A stretch of DNA of 58,405 nt from Pseudomonas sp. QTF5 (GTDB lineage: Bacteria; Pseudomonadota; Gammaproteobacteria; Pseudomonadales; Pseudomonadaceae), in NCBI RefSeq assembly GCF_000512695.2, contig NZ_AZRW02000039.1, forward strand, positions 1 to 58,405, read 5' to 3'. Under the pieces are notes generated by a model. That model was not told the DNA's origin, did not search any database, and saw only the letters and a program-made list of their open reading frames with translations. The translations under genes were made by a program, and so were the position numbers. Of the stretch, positions 17,405 to 29,331 are shown in pieces (within the stretch, counting starts at the first letter, position 1; each line of letters begins with the position of its first letter).

Positions 17405-19795
17405 ATGAAACGTCTGCTGCTAACTGCGGTTCTCACCGTATTGATGATCGCCGAAGTTCACGCCGAGTCCTTCACTATCTCTGATATTCGCGTCAATGGC
17501 CTCCAGCGGGTCTCCGCGGGTAGCGTCTTTGGTGCCTTGCCGTTGAACGTCGGCGAACAGGCGGACGATCGTCGTCTGGTGGAATCCACTCGTGCGTTGT
17601 TCAAAACCGGGTTCTTTCAAGATATCCAGCTGGGTCGCGATGGCAACGTCCTGGTCATTACTGTAGTCGAGCGTCCATCGGTCGCCAGTATCGAGATCGA
17701 AGGCAACAAGGCGATCTCCACTGAAGACCTGATGAAGGGCCTGAAACAATCCGGCCTGGCCGAAGGCGAGATTTTCCAGCGCGCCACCCTCGAAGGTGTT
17801 CGTAACGAGCTGCAGCGTCAATACGTCGCTCAGGGTCGCTATTCGGCTACCGTCGACACCGAAGTGGTGCCGCAGCCCCGTAACCGTGTCGGGTTGAAGG
17901 TCAATATCAACGAAGGCACCGTTGCGGCTATCCAGCACATCAACGTGGTGGGTAACACTGTCTTCCCTGATGAAGACCTGATCGACCTGTTCGAACTCAA
18001 GACCAGCAACTGGCTGTCGTTCTTCAAGAACGATGACAAGTACGCCCGTGAAAAACTCTCCGGTGACCTGGAGCGTCTGCGTTCCTACTATCTGGATCGC
18101 GGCTATATCAATATGGATATCGCTTCGACCCAGGTGTCCATCACCCCGGACAAGAAACACGTCTATATCACCGTCAACGTCAACGAAGGCGAGAAGTACA
18201 CCGTTCGTGACGTCAAGCTCAGCGGCGACCTGAAAGTGCCTGAAGACCAGGTCAAGTCTCTGCTGCTGGTTCAGAAAGGCCAGGTATTCTCGCGCAAGCT
18301 GATGACCACCACCTCCGAATTGATCACTCGTCGTCTGGGTAACGAGGGTTACACCTTCGCCAACGTCAACGGCGTGCCTCAGCCTCATGATGACGACCAC
18401 ACGGTCGACATCACGTTCGCTGTCGATCCGGGTAAACGTGCTTACGTGAATCGAATCAACTTCCGTGGCAACACCAAGTCCGAAGACGAAGTGCTGCGCC
18501 GTGAAATGCGTCAGATGGAAGGCGGTTGGGCGTCGACTTACCTGATCGATCAATCCAAGACGCGTCTGGAGCGCCTGGGCTTCTTCAAGGAAGTCAACGT
18601 TGAAACACCGGCTGTGCCGGGTGTCGACGACCAGGTAGACGTGAACTACAGCGTTGAAGAGCAGGCGTCCGGTTCGATTACCGCCAGCGTCGGTTTCGCC
18701 CAGAGCGCCGGCCTGATCCTCGGTGGTTCGATCACCCAGAACAACTTTCTGGGTACCGGTAACAAGGTCAGCATCGGTTTGACCCGCAGTGAATACCAGA
18801 GCCGCTATAACTTCGGTTATGTCGACCCCTACTGGACTGCTGACGGTGTGAGCCTGGGTTACAACGCGTTCTACCGCACCACCGACTACGACGAGCTTGA
18901 CGCCGACCTCACCAGCTATGCGGTAGATAGCCTGGGTGCAGGCGTGAATGTTGGCTACCCGATCAGCGAGACTTCGCGTCTGACCTTCGGTCTGTCGGCA
19001 CAGCAGGACGACATCAAGACCGGCCAGTACACCGTTGACGAGATTTTCGACTTCGTTAACCGTGAAGGCGATAGCTACCTGAACTTCAAGGCTTCGGCCG
19101 GTTGGTCCGAGTCCACCCTGAACAAGGGCGTACTGGCGACCCGTGGTCATTCCCAGAGCCTGACTCTTGAAGCCACGACGCCTGGCAGTGACCTGTCGTT
19201 CTTCAAGCTCGATTATCGTGGCCAGCTATTCCAGCCATTGACCGAAAACTACACCATGCGCCTGCACACCGAACTGGGCTATGGCGATGGTTACGGTTCG
19301 ACCGACGGCTTGCCGTTCTATGAAAACTACTATGCTGGTGGTTTCAACTCGGTTCGCGGCTTCAAGGACAGTACCCTTGGTCCTCGCAGTACCCCTAGCC
19401 GCGGCGCAGCTGTGACGGGGAACGCCGGTACGACCCGCGACCCGGACCAGGATCCGCTGCCATTCGGTGGTAACGTCCTGATCCAGGGTGGTGTCGAAGT
19501 GCTGTTCCCGCTGCCATTCGTCAAGGATCAGCGTTCCCTGCGTACTTCGGTATTCTGGGATGTGGGTAACGTATTCGACTCCAAGTGCGAAAAAACGACA
19601 AATGCGAATGTCGGTTCAACGTCTCAAACAGCGTGCAACGACATCAGCCTGAGCAACATGGCCAGTTCTGTCGGTGTCGGCGTGACCTGGGTCACTGCAC
19701 TGGGTCCTTTGAGCTTCGCACTGGCAATGCCGGTCAAGAAACCGGATGACGCTGAGACTCAAGTGTTCCAATTCTCCCTCGGCCAGACGTTCTAA
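17405..19795 (+). CDS. bamA: Outer-membrane protein assembly factor BamA (Opr86)
   Basis: BamA is the essential core of the BAM complex that folds beta-barrel proteins into the outer membrane. From ATG 17405 (AAAGGA site eight bases upstream) it has 796 residues. A signal peptide ends at about VHAES (residues 1-20), five POTRA domains span about 21-420, and a 16-strand barrel forms the C-terminal part. The conserved VRGF motif of loop 6 is present in NSVRGFKDS, and the chain ends in FSLGQTF with the terminal Phe of outer-membrane proteins. skp follows directly, matching the co-functioning chaperone. Confidence 0.98.
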   Translation: MKRLLLTAVLTVLMIAEVHAESFTISDIRVNGLQRVSAGSVFGALPLNVGEQADDRRLVESTRALFKTGFFQDIQLGRDGNVLVITVVERPSVASIEIEGNKAISTEDLMKGLKQSGLAEGEIFQRATLEGVRNELQRQYVAQGRYSATVDTEVVPQPRNRVGLKVNINEGTVAAIQHINVVGNTVFPDEDLIDLFELKTSNWLSFFKNDDKYAREKLSGDLERLRSYYLDRGYINMDIASTQVSITPDKKHVYITVNVNEGEKYTVRDVKLSGDLKVPEDQVKSLLLVQKGQVFSRKLMTTTSELITRRLGNEGYTFANVNGVPQPHDDDHTVDITFAVDPGKRAYVNRINFRGNTKSEDEVLRREMRQMEGGWASTYLIDQSKTRLERLGFFKEVNVETPAVPGVDDQVDVNYSVEEQASGSITASVGFAQSAGLILGGSITQNNFLGTGNKVSIGLTRSEYQSRYNFGYVDPYWTADGVSLGYNAFYRTTDYDELDADLTSYAVDSLGAGVNVGYPISETSRLTFGLSAQQDDIKTGQYTVDEIFDFVNREGDSYLNFKASAGWSESTLNKGVLATRGHSQSLTLEATTPGSDLSFFKLDYRGQLFQPLTENYTMRLHTELGYGDGYGSTDGLPFYENYYAGGFNSVRGFKDSTLGPRSTPSRGAAVTGNAGTTRDPDQDPLPFGGNVLIQGGVEVLFPLPFVKDQRSLRTSVFWDVGNVFDSKCEKTTNANVGSTSQTACNDISLSNMASSVGVGVTWVTALGPLSFALAMPVKKPDDAETQVFQFSLGQTF

Positions 19796-19840
19796 GCGTC
19801 TGACCCAAGATAACGACAATGGATTTTGTAGGAGTGCATC

Positions 19841-20344
19841 GTGCGTAAGTTGACTCAATTGGTTCTCCTGGCGACCGTACTGGTAGCAGGTCCGGCTTTT
19901 GCCGACATGAAAATCGCCGTTCTGAACTATCAGATGGCACTGCTGGAATCCGACGCGGCGAAAAAATACGCCGTGGATGCCGAGAAGAAGTTCGGCCCGC
20001 AACTGACCAAGCTCAAGAGCCTGGAAAGCAGCGCCAAGGGTATCCAGGACCGTCTGATGGCCGGCGGTGACAAAATGCAGCAAGGCGAGCGTGAGCGTCT
20101 GGAGCTCGAGTTCAAGCAAAAGGCCCGTGATTTCCAGTTCCAGTCCAAGGAACTGAACGAAGCCAAGGCCGTTGCCGACCGTGAAATGCTGAAACAGCTC
20201 AAGCCGAAACTGGACAGTGCTGTGGAAGAAGTCATCAAGAAAGGTGCTTTTGACCTGGTCTTCGAGCGTGGCGCAGTGATTGATGTCAAGCCTCAGTACG
20301 ACATCACTCGCCAGGTTATCGAGCGCATGAATCAGCTGAAGTAA
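19841..20344 (+). CDS. skp: Periplasmic chaperone Skp/OmpH
   Basis: Skp is a trimeric jellyfish-shaped chaperone that holds unfolded outer-membrane proteins in the periplasm on their way to BamA. The 167-residue protein starts with GTG, chosen because TAGGAG lies seven bases upstream. It has a signal peptide with an AFA-D cleavage site (about residue 21) and long charged helices (about 50-130) that form the coiled-coil arms. It is located between bamA and lpxD, the conserved order in gamma-proteobacteria. Confidence 0.95.
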   Translation: MRKLTQLVLLATVLVAGPAFADMKIAVLNYQMALLESDAAKKYAVDAEKKFGPQLTKLKSLESSAKGIQDRLMAGGDKMQQGERERLELEFKQKARDFQFQSKELNEAKAVADREMLKQLKPKLDSAVEEVIKKGAFDLVFERGAVIDVKPQYDITRQVIERMNQLK

Positions 20345-20347
20345 CCC

Positions 20348-21403
20348 ATGACAGCGACTATAAAGCTCGGCCAGTTGGCCGAGTTCCTCGGCGCAACCTT
20401 ACGTGGCGACCCGAAGAAAGAAATTACTGGGCTAGCCACTTTGCAAGAGGCTGGCCCAGCTCAGTTGAGCTTTCTGGCAAATCCTCAATACCGTAAATAC
20501 CTGGCTGGCAGTCAGGCCGCAGCTGTATTGCTGAAGGCCGCTGACGCTGAAGGTTTTACCGGTGATGCACTGGTGGTGCCGGATCCGTATCTGGCCTACG
20601 CACGCGTTTCCCACCTGTTCGATCCAAAGCCCAAGGCGCCTGCCGGTATTCATCCGACGGCGGTGGTGGCGGCGGATGCAGTGGTCGATCCGGCGGCGAG
20701 CATCGGTGCCTTTGTGGTGATCGAAAGTGCAGCGCGTATTGGTGCAGGTGTGACTGTTGGGGCTCATTGCTTCATCGGTGCTCGCAGCGAAATCGGCGAG
20801 GGCGGCTGGTTGGCTCCGCGCGTCACGCTGTATCACGACGTGCGCATCGGTAAACGGGTGGTGATTCAGTCCGGTGCCGTGCTTGGAGGTGAAGGCTTCG
20901 GTTTTGCCAACGAGAAAGGTGTCTGGCAGAAAATCGCCCAGATCGGCGGCGTCTCGATCGGCGATGACGTGGAGATAGGCGTAAATACCGCTATCGATCG
21001 CGGCGCACTGGCCGATACCGTTATCGGCAATGGTGTGAAGCTCGACAATCAGATTCAGATTGCTCACAACGTCCAGGTGGGTGACCACACCGCCATGGCC
21101 GCCTGTGTGGGGATCTCCGGCAGCACCAAAATCGGCAAGCATTGCATGCTCGCCGGTGGCGTAGGGCTGGTGGGGCATATCGAGATTTGCGACAACGTTT
21201 TCCTGACCGGGATGACCATGGTGACCCACTCGATTACCGAGCCGGGCTCCTACTCTTCCGGTACGGCGATGCAACCGGCGGCCGAATGGCGCAAAAGCGC
21301 GGCACGTATCCGTCAGCTCGATGACATCGCGCGACGTTTGCGACAGCTGGAAAAGCGTGTAGGGGACGTGACCCCTGACGGTAATGCTTCATCAGATGGC
21401 TGA
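20348..21403 (+). CDS. lpxD: UDP-3-O-(3-hydroxyacyl)glucosamine N-acyltransferase
   Basis: LpxD adds the second, amide-linked 3-hydroxyacyl chain from acyl-ACP in lipid A synthesis. The 351-residue protein has an N-terminal uridine-binding domain (about 1-100), a left-handed beta-helix of hexapeptide repeats (about 105-300) and a C-terminal helix. The catalytic His is expected in QIAHNVQVGDHTAM. It starts four bases after skp. A 106-bp gap then separates it from fabZ, unlike the tight packing of the rest of the cluster. Confidence 0.97.
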   Translation: MTATIKLGQLAEFLGATLRGDPKKEITGLATLQEAGPAQLSFLANPQYRKYLAGSQAAAVLLKAADAEGFTGDALVVPDPYLAYARVSHLFDPKPKAPAGIHPTAVVAADAVVDPAASIGAFVVIESAARIGAGVTVGAHCFIGARSEIGEGGWLAPRVTLYHDVRIGKRVVIQSGAVLGGEGFGFANEKGVWQKIAQIGGVSIGDDVEIGVNTAIDRGALADTVIGNGVKLDNQIQIAHNVQVGDHTAMAACVGISGSTKIGKHCMLAGGVGLVGHIEICDNVFLTGMTMVTHSITEPGSYSSGTAMQPAAEWRKSAARIRQLDDIARRLRQLEKRVGDVTPDGNASSDG

Positions 21404-21459
21404 TACCATTTCCATATCAAGTGTGCACAGCCGTTAGACTGCCTCCTTGATTTGCTAGA

Positions 21460-21482
21460 GGAGTGCGCGTCAGTCGCGCTCC
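21460..21482 (+). promoter_or_regulatory. Hairpin in the lpxD-fabZ gap
   Basis: GGAGTGCGCG and CGCGCTCC can pair across a short TCAGT loop with one bulge, 28 bp before the fabZ ATG. No U tract follows, so it is more likely a leader structure or operator than a terminator. Confidence 0.35.
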
Positions 21483-21509
21483 CAATCTTTACATAGGCTT
21501 CCCCCCGAA

Positions 21510-21950
21510 ATGATGGACATCAACGAGATTCGCGAATACCTGCCTCACCGTTACCCGTTCCTGCTGGTGGATCGGGTCGTGGATCTGGATGTGGAAGGCA
21601 AGCGCATTCGCGCCTACAAGAATGTCAGCATCAACGAACCGTTCTTCAATGGTCACTTCCCTGCGCATCCAATCATGCCGGGCGTATTGATCATCGAAGC
21701 GATGGCTCAGGCTGCCGGGATCCTTGGTTTCAAAATGCTCGACGTGAAGCCTGCCGACGGCACGCTTTATTACTTCGTCGGCTCCGACAAGCTGCGCTTC
21801 CGTCAGCCCGTGCTGCCAGGCGATCAGCTGATCCTGGAAGCCAAGTTCCTGAGCTGCAAGCGTCAGATCTGGAAGTTCGAGTGCCAGGCTTCGGTCGATG
21901 GCAAGCCAGTCTGCTCCGCTGAAATCATCTGCGCGGAACGCAAACTATGA
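21510..21950 (+). CDS. fabZ: 3-hydroxyacyl-ACP dehydratase FabZ
   Basis: FabZ dehydrates 3-hydroxyacyl-ACP to trans-2-enoyl-ACP in fatty-acid elongation and competes with lipid A synthesis for 3-hydroxyacyl-ACP, which explains its position among the lpx genes. The 146-residue hot-dog fold protein shows the catalytic His49 in FNGHFPAHPIMPG and Glu63 in IIEAMAQAAG. The gene begins with two tandem ATG codons (21510, 21513); either may be used. Its stop overlaps the lpxA start (ATGA). Confidence 0.98.
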   Translation: MMDINEIREYLPHRYPFLLVDRVVDLDVEGKRIRAYKNVSINEPFFNGHFPAHPIMPGVLIIEAMAQAAGILGFKMLDVKPADGTLYYFVGSDKLRFRQPVLPGDQLILEAKFLSCKRQIWKFECQASVDGKPVCSAEIICAERKL

Positions 21951-22723
21951 GTTTGATTGACCCTCGCGCAATCATCGATCCGACGGCTGTTCTGGCCGAC
22001 GACGTCGAAGTCGGCCCTTGGTCGATCATCGGCGCAGGTGTGGAAATCGGCGAGGGGACAGTGATCGGGCCGCATGTGATTCTCAAGGGCCCGACCCGAA
22101 TCGGTAAGCACAATCGCATCTACCAGTTTTCTTCGGTAGGCGAGGACACGCCCGATCTGAAATACAAAGGCGAAGAAACCCGTCTGGTCATCGGTGACCA
22201 CAACGTCATCCGTGAAGGCGTGACGATTCACCGTGGGACCATTCAGGACCGTTCGGAAACGACCCTGGGCGATCACAACCTCATCATGGCCTATGCCCAC
22301 ATCGGTCACGACAGCGTTATCGGCAACCACTGCATTCTGGTCAACAACACCGCGTTGGCGGGCCATGTGCACGTCGAGGACTGGGCGATCCTGTCCGGTT
22401 TTACCCTGGTTCACCAGTATTGCCATATCGGCGCCCACAGCTTTTCCGGCATGGGCACGGCCATTGGCAAGGACGTTCCAGCCTACGTCACGGTATTCGG
22501 CAATCCCGCCGAAGCCCGCAGCATGAATTTCGAAGGCCTGCGCCGTCGCGGTTTCAGCGAAGATGCGATCCACGCGCTGCGTCGTGCCTACAAGGTGGTT
22601 TACCGCCAGGGCCTGACGGTCGAACAGGCGCTTGCCGAGCTGGCCGAACCCTCGCTTCAGTTCCCGGAAGTCGCGGTGTTCCGTGACTCCATCCAGTCTT
22701 CGACCCGCGGCATCACCCGTTAA
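21947..22723 (+). CDS. lpxA: UDP-N-acetylglucosamine O-acyltransferase
   Basis: LpxA transfers a 3-hydroxyacyl chain to the 3-OH of UDP-GlcNAc, the first step of lipid A synthesis; in pseudomonads the chain is usually C10. The 258-residue protein is a classic left-handed beta-helix with repeated hexapeptides from the N-terminus to about residue 190, then a helical C-terminal domain. The catalytic His is expected in MAYAHIGHDS. The gene is coupled to fabZ by overlap and lies two bases before lpxB. Confidence 0.98.
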   Translation: MSLIDPRAIIDPTAVLADDVEVGPWSIIGAGVEIGEGTVIGPHVILKGPTRIGKHNRIYQFSSVGEDTPDLKYKGEETRLVIGDHNVIREGVTIHRGTIQDRSETTLGDHNLIMAYAHIGHDSVIGNHCILVNNTALAGHVHVEDWAILSGFTLVHQYCHIGAHSFSGMGTAIGKDVPAYVTVFGNPAEARSMNFEGLRRRGFSEDAIHALRRAYKVVYRQGLTVEQALAELAEPSLQFPEVAVFRDSIQSSTRGITR

Positions 22724-22725
22724 CC

Positions 22726-23856
22726 ATGGCCAATTTGCGTATTGCGCTGGTGGCGGGTGAGGCTTCCGGTGACATTCTGGGTGCGGGCCTCATGCGCGCG
22801 CTCAAGGCTCGGCATCCGGCGGTCGAGTTCATCGGTGTCGGCGGTCCGCTGATGCAAGCCGAAGGCCTGACCTCGTATTTCCCGATGGAACGTCTTTCTG
22901 TGATGGGCCTGGTGGAAGTGCTGGGCCGGTTGCGCGAGTTGCTCAAGCGTCGCAAGAAACTGGTCGCAGACCTGATCGCCGAGAAGCCGGACGTGTTCAT
23001 CGGTATCGATGCTCCGGATTTCAACCTCAATATCGAACTCAAGCTGCGTCAGGCCGGGATCAAGACCGTGCATTACGTCAGCCCGTCGGTCTGGGCCTGG
23101 CGGCAGAAGCGGGTGCTGAAGATTCGCGAAGGTTGCGACCTGATGCTGACGCTGTTCCCGTTCGAAGCCAAATTTTATGAAGAGAAGGGCGTGCCGGTGC
23201 GGTTTGTCGGACATTCCCTGGCCGATGCGATTCCGCTTGAGGCTGATCGCGCCGCGGCGCGGGCCGAACTTGGCTTGCCGGAAGGGCCGCTGGTCGCCCT
23301 GATGCCGGGCAGCCGTGGCGGTGAGGTCGGGCGCCTTGGTGCGCTGTTCCTAGACACCGCCCAGCGCTTGCGCGCCATGCGTCCGGGCGTACGGTTCGTC
23401 ATGCCATGCGCCAGCCCTCAGCGCCGCGCGCAGCTTGAAGAGTTGCTCGTCGGTCGCGATCTGCCGCTGACCCTGCTCGACGGCAAGTCCCATCTGGCGC
23501 TGGCATCTTGCGACGCGGTGTTGATCGCCTCCGGAACGGCTACCCTTGAAGCGTTGTTGTACAAGCGGCCGATGGTCGTTGCCTATCGTTTGGCGCCACT
23601 GACGTTCTGGATTCTCAAGCGCATGGTCAAAAGCCCCTACGTCTCGTTGCCGAACCTGTTGGCCCAGCGCCTGTTGGTGCCCGAGTTGCTGCAGGACGAT
23701 GCGACGGTTGAAGCGCTGGCCCAGACGCTGTCGCCATTGATCGAAGGTGGTGAAGAGCAGACTCGCGGCTTTGATGAAATTCACCGGACCCTTCGTCTGG
23801 ATGCCTCCAACCAGGCTGCGGATGCGGTGCTGAAGCTGATCGGCCAAGTACAATGA
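22726..23856 (+). CDS. lpxB: Lipid-A-disaccharide synthase
   Basis: LpxB joins UDP-2,3-diacylglucosamine and lipid X into the beta-1,6-linked disaccharide of lipid A at the inner face of the membrane. The 376-residue GT19 protein shows the N-terminal ALVAGEASGDILGAGLM motif, GIDAPDFNLN and VSPSVWAWRQKR, and the C-terminal nucleotide-sugar region ASGTATLEALL. It starts two bases after lpxA and its stop codon overlaps the start of rnhB. Confidence 0.98.
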   Translation: MANLRIALVAGEASGDILGAGLMRALKARHPAVEFIGVGGPLMQAEGLTSYFPMERLSVMGLVEVLGRLRELLKRRKKLVADLIAEKPDVFIGIDAPDFNLNIELKLRQAGIKTVHYVSPSVWAWRQKRVLKIREGCDLMLTLFPFEAKFYEEKGVPVRFVGHSLADAIPLEADRAAARAELGLPEGPLVALMPGSRGGEVGRLGALFLDTAQRLRAMRPGVRFVMPCASPQRRAQLEELLVGRDLPLTLLDGKSHLALASCDAVLIASGTATLEALLYKRPMVVAYRLAPLTFWILKRMVKSPYVSLPNLLAQRLLVPELLQDDATVEALAQTLSPLIEGGEEQTRGFDEIHRTLRLDASNQAADAVLKLIGQVQ

Positions 23857-24494
23857 GTAAAACAAGCATGCAAATGGGGCTGGATTTCACCTTGGTCGCT
23901 GAAGTCGAAGATCTGGTTGCCGGTGTTGACGAAGTCGGTCGCGGCCCGCTTTGTGGCGCCGTGGTGACCGCGGCTGTGATCCTCGATCCGAACCGTCCGA
24001 TCCTGGGCTTGAACGATTCGAAGAAGCTCACCGAAGCCCGGCGCGAAAAGCTCTACGACGAAATCTGCGAAAAAGCCTTGAGCTGGTACATCGCGCGCGC
24101 GGAAGTCGAAGAAATCGATGAGTTGAACATCCTTCATGCCACCATGCTGGCCATGCAGCGTGCGATCGAAGGCCTGCACATTCAGCCAAAACTGGCGATG
24201 ATCGACGGTAACCGCTGTCCGAAACTGTCCATGCGCGCCGAAGCAGTGGTGCAGGGCGACGGCAAGGTTCCGGCCATCGCTGCCGCATCGATTCTGGCCA
24301 AGGTCAGCCGCGACCGCGAGATGGCCGCTTTCGAATTGATCTACCCGGGTTACGGCATCGGAGGCCACAAAGGCTACCCGACGCCCGTTCATCTGGAAGC
24401 GCTGGCACGTCTGGGTCCGACACCGATTCATCGCCGTTCGTTTGCCCCGGTACGCCTGGCTTACGAGGCGCGGGAAAACCTGATCGAGAGTTAG
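23853..24494 (+). CDS. rnhB: Ribonuclease HII
   Basis: RNase HII cuts RNA in RNA-DNA hybrids and single ribonucleotides left in DNA. The acidic catalytic residues begin in AGVDEVGRGPLCGAV (Asp26, Glu27), and the central aspartate lies in LAMIDGNRCP. The protein is 213 residues from the ATG overlapping lpxB; an internal ATG at 23868 (MQMGLDF) would give 208 and is also plausible. Association with lpxB and dnaE is conserved in pseudomonads. Confidence 0.96.
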   Translation: MSKTSMQMGLDFTLVAEVEDLVAGVDEVGRGPLCGAVVTAAVILDPNRPILGLNDSKKLTEARREKLYDEICEKALSWYIARAEVEEIDELNILHATMLAMQRAIEGLHIQPKLAMIDGNRCPKLSMRAEAVVQGDGKVPAIAAASILAKVSRDREMAAFELIYPGYGIGGHKGYPTPVHLEALARLGPTPIHRRSFAPVRLAYEARENLIES

Positions 24495-24516
24495 TCGCAA
24501 GGCTGATGTTTTTGCC

Positions 24517-24540
24517 AAGGCCCGGTACAATCCGGGCCTT
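24517..24540 (+). terminator. Hairpin between rnhB and dnaE
   Basis: A perfect 9-bp stem (AAGGCCCGG/CCGGGCCTT) with the six-base loop TACAAT lies 22 bp after rnhB. The 3' side (GTTGTCTCC) is only mildly U-rich, so termination would be partial. Confidence 0.55.
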
Positions 24541-24577
24541 GTTGTCTCCACGTTTCTAGTTTCTAGACAGGATCACT

Positions 24578-28099
<3,522 letters not shown>

Positions 28100-28102
28100 C
28101 GG

Positions 28103-28125
28103 TCAGGTGTGTTTGAAGCACCTGA
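28103..28125 (+). terminator. Weak hairpin after dnaE
   Basis: TCAGGTG and CACCTGA form a 7-bp stem with a 9-base loop just after the dnaE stop. It is followed by TCTTGACCCGAATTTTTAA, in which the T5 run is 10 bases from the stem, so it is a poor terminator. Confidence 0.35.
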
Positions 28126-28238
28126 TCTTGACCCGAATTTTTAATCTCGACCTGAACGCGCCTGTCCCTTAAGGTAGGGCGCGAATAGACAACCGGCCGG
28201 CCCAAGTTCTCTTGGAGGTCGACCCAAGACGGACGCCT

Positions 28239-29186
28239 ATGAACCCGAATTTTCTAGATTTCGAACAGCCGATCGCCGACCTGCAAGCCAAGATCGAAGA
28301 GTTGCGCTTGGTCGGTAATGACAATTCGCTGAATATCGGCGATGAGATCTCCCGCCTGCAGGACAAGAGCAGCACGCTGACCGAAGACATCTTCGGCAAG
28401 CTGACCAGCTGGCAGATCGCACGTCTGGCGCGTCACCCGAAACGTCCATATACCCTGGACTACATCGAACACATCTTCACCGAGTTCGACGAACTGCATG
28501 GCGACCGTCACTTCTCCGACGACGCTGCGATCGTTGGCGGCATTGCCCGTCTGGACGACCAGCCGGTGATGATCATCGGTCACCAGAAAGGCCGCGAAGT
28601 ACGCGAGAAGGTTCGCCGCAACTTCGGCATGCCGCGTCCGGAAGGCTATCGCAAGGCGTGCCGCCTGATGGAAATGGCCGAGCGTTTCAAAATGCCGATC
28701 CTGACCTTCATCGACACCCCGGGTGCGTACCCAGGCATCGACGCCGAAGAGCGCAACCAGAGCGAAGCGATTGCCTGGAACCTGCGCGTCATGGCGCGCC
28801 TGAAAACCCCAATCATCGCCACCGTGATCGGTGAGGGTGGTTCCGGTGGTGCATTGGCGATCGGTGTCTGCGATCAGTTGAACATGCTGCAGTACTCGAC
28901 CTACGCGGTGATTTCGCCGGAAGGTTGCGCCTCAATTCTGTGGAAAACTTCCGAGAAGGCTCCGGATGCTGCTGAAGCCATGGGCATCACTGCCGAGCGT
29001 CTGAAGGGCCTGGGTATTGTCGATAAAGTGATCGGCGAGCCATTGGGCGGCGCTCATCGTGATCCGGCCGCTGCGGCTGCCTCGATCCGCGCAGAGCTGA
29101 GCTCGCAACTGGCGATGCTGAAGAAGTTCGATAACGAGGCGCTGTTGGCCCGCCGTTACGAGCGTCTGATGAGCTACGGTCTCTGA
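28239..29186 (+). CDS. accA: Acetyl-CoA carboxylase carboxyltransferase alpha
   Basis: AccA forms, with AccD, the carboxyltransferase that moves CO2 from biotin-BCCP to acetyl-CoA, the committed step of fatty-acid synthesis. The 315-residue protein starts MNPNFLDFEQPIADL, typical of Pseudomonas. The crotonase-fold core has FIDTPGAYPGIDAEERNQSEAI and TVIGEGGSGGALAIGV, which form the oxyanion holes. A TTG start 27 bp upstream is open but lies on the GGAGGT sequence, so ATG 28239 is preferred. No terminator but a REPIN follows. Confidence 0.98.
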   Translation: MNPNFLDFEQPIADLQAKIEELRLVGNDNSLNIGDEISRLQDKSSTLTEDIFGKLTSWQIARLARHPKRPYTLDYIEHIFTEFDELHGDRHFSDDAAIVGGIARLDDQPVMIIGHQKGREVREKVRRNFGMPRPEGYRKACRLMEMAERFKMPILTFIDTPGAYPGIDAEERNQSEAIAWNLRVMARLKTPIIATVIGEGGSGGALAIGVCDQLNMLQYSTYAVISPEGCASILWKTSEKAPDAAEAMGITAERLKGLGIVDKVIGEPLGGAHRDPAAAAASIRAELSSQLAMLKKFDNEALLARRYERLMSYGL

Positions 29187-29202
29187 TCTGATCTCGGCTT
29201 TA

Positions 29203-29308
29203 ATGTGGGAGCGGCGGTGCGACGATTCGACTTGCTCGCGAGGCGGTATAACAGTCAACTGATGTGTTGAATGTTGAACCGCTTTCGCGAGCAAGCCCGC
29301 TCCCACAT
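29203..29308. repeat. REPIN with an interrupted left arm, accA-tilS gap
   Basis: The right arm (GCTTTCGCGAGCAAGCCCGC onward) is a normal REP. The left arm reads GTGGGAGCGG, then about 16 extra bases (CGGTGCGACGATTCGA), then CTTGCTCGCG, so the palindrome is split by an insertion compared with the intact copies in the window. Confidence 0.8.
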
Positions 29309-29331
29309 TTGATTTGTGCGAAGTGATCAAT

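Noticed and set aside
17420..19150. 576-codon minus-strand frame opposite bamA
   Set aside because: Antisense shadow of bamA with no protein-family features.
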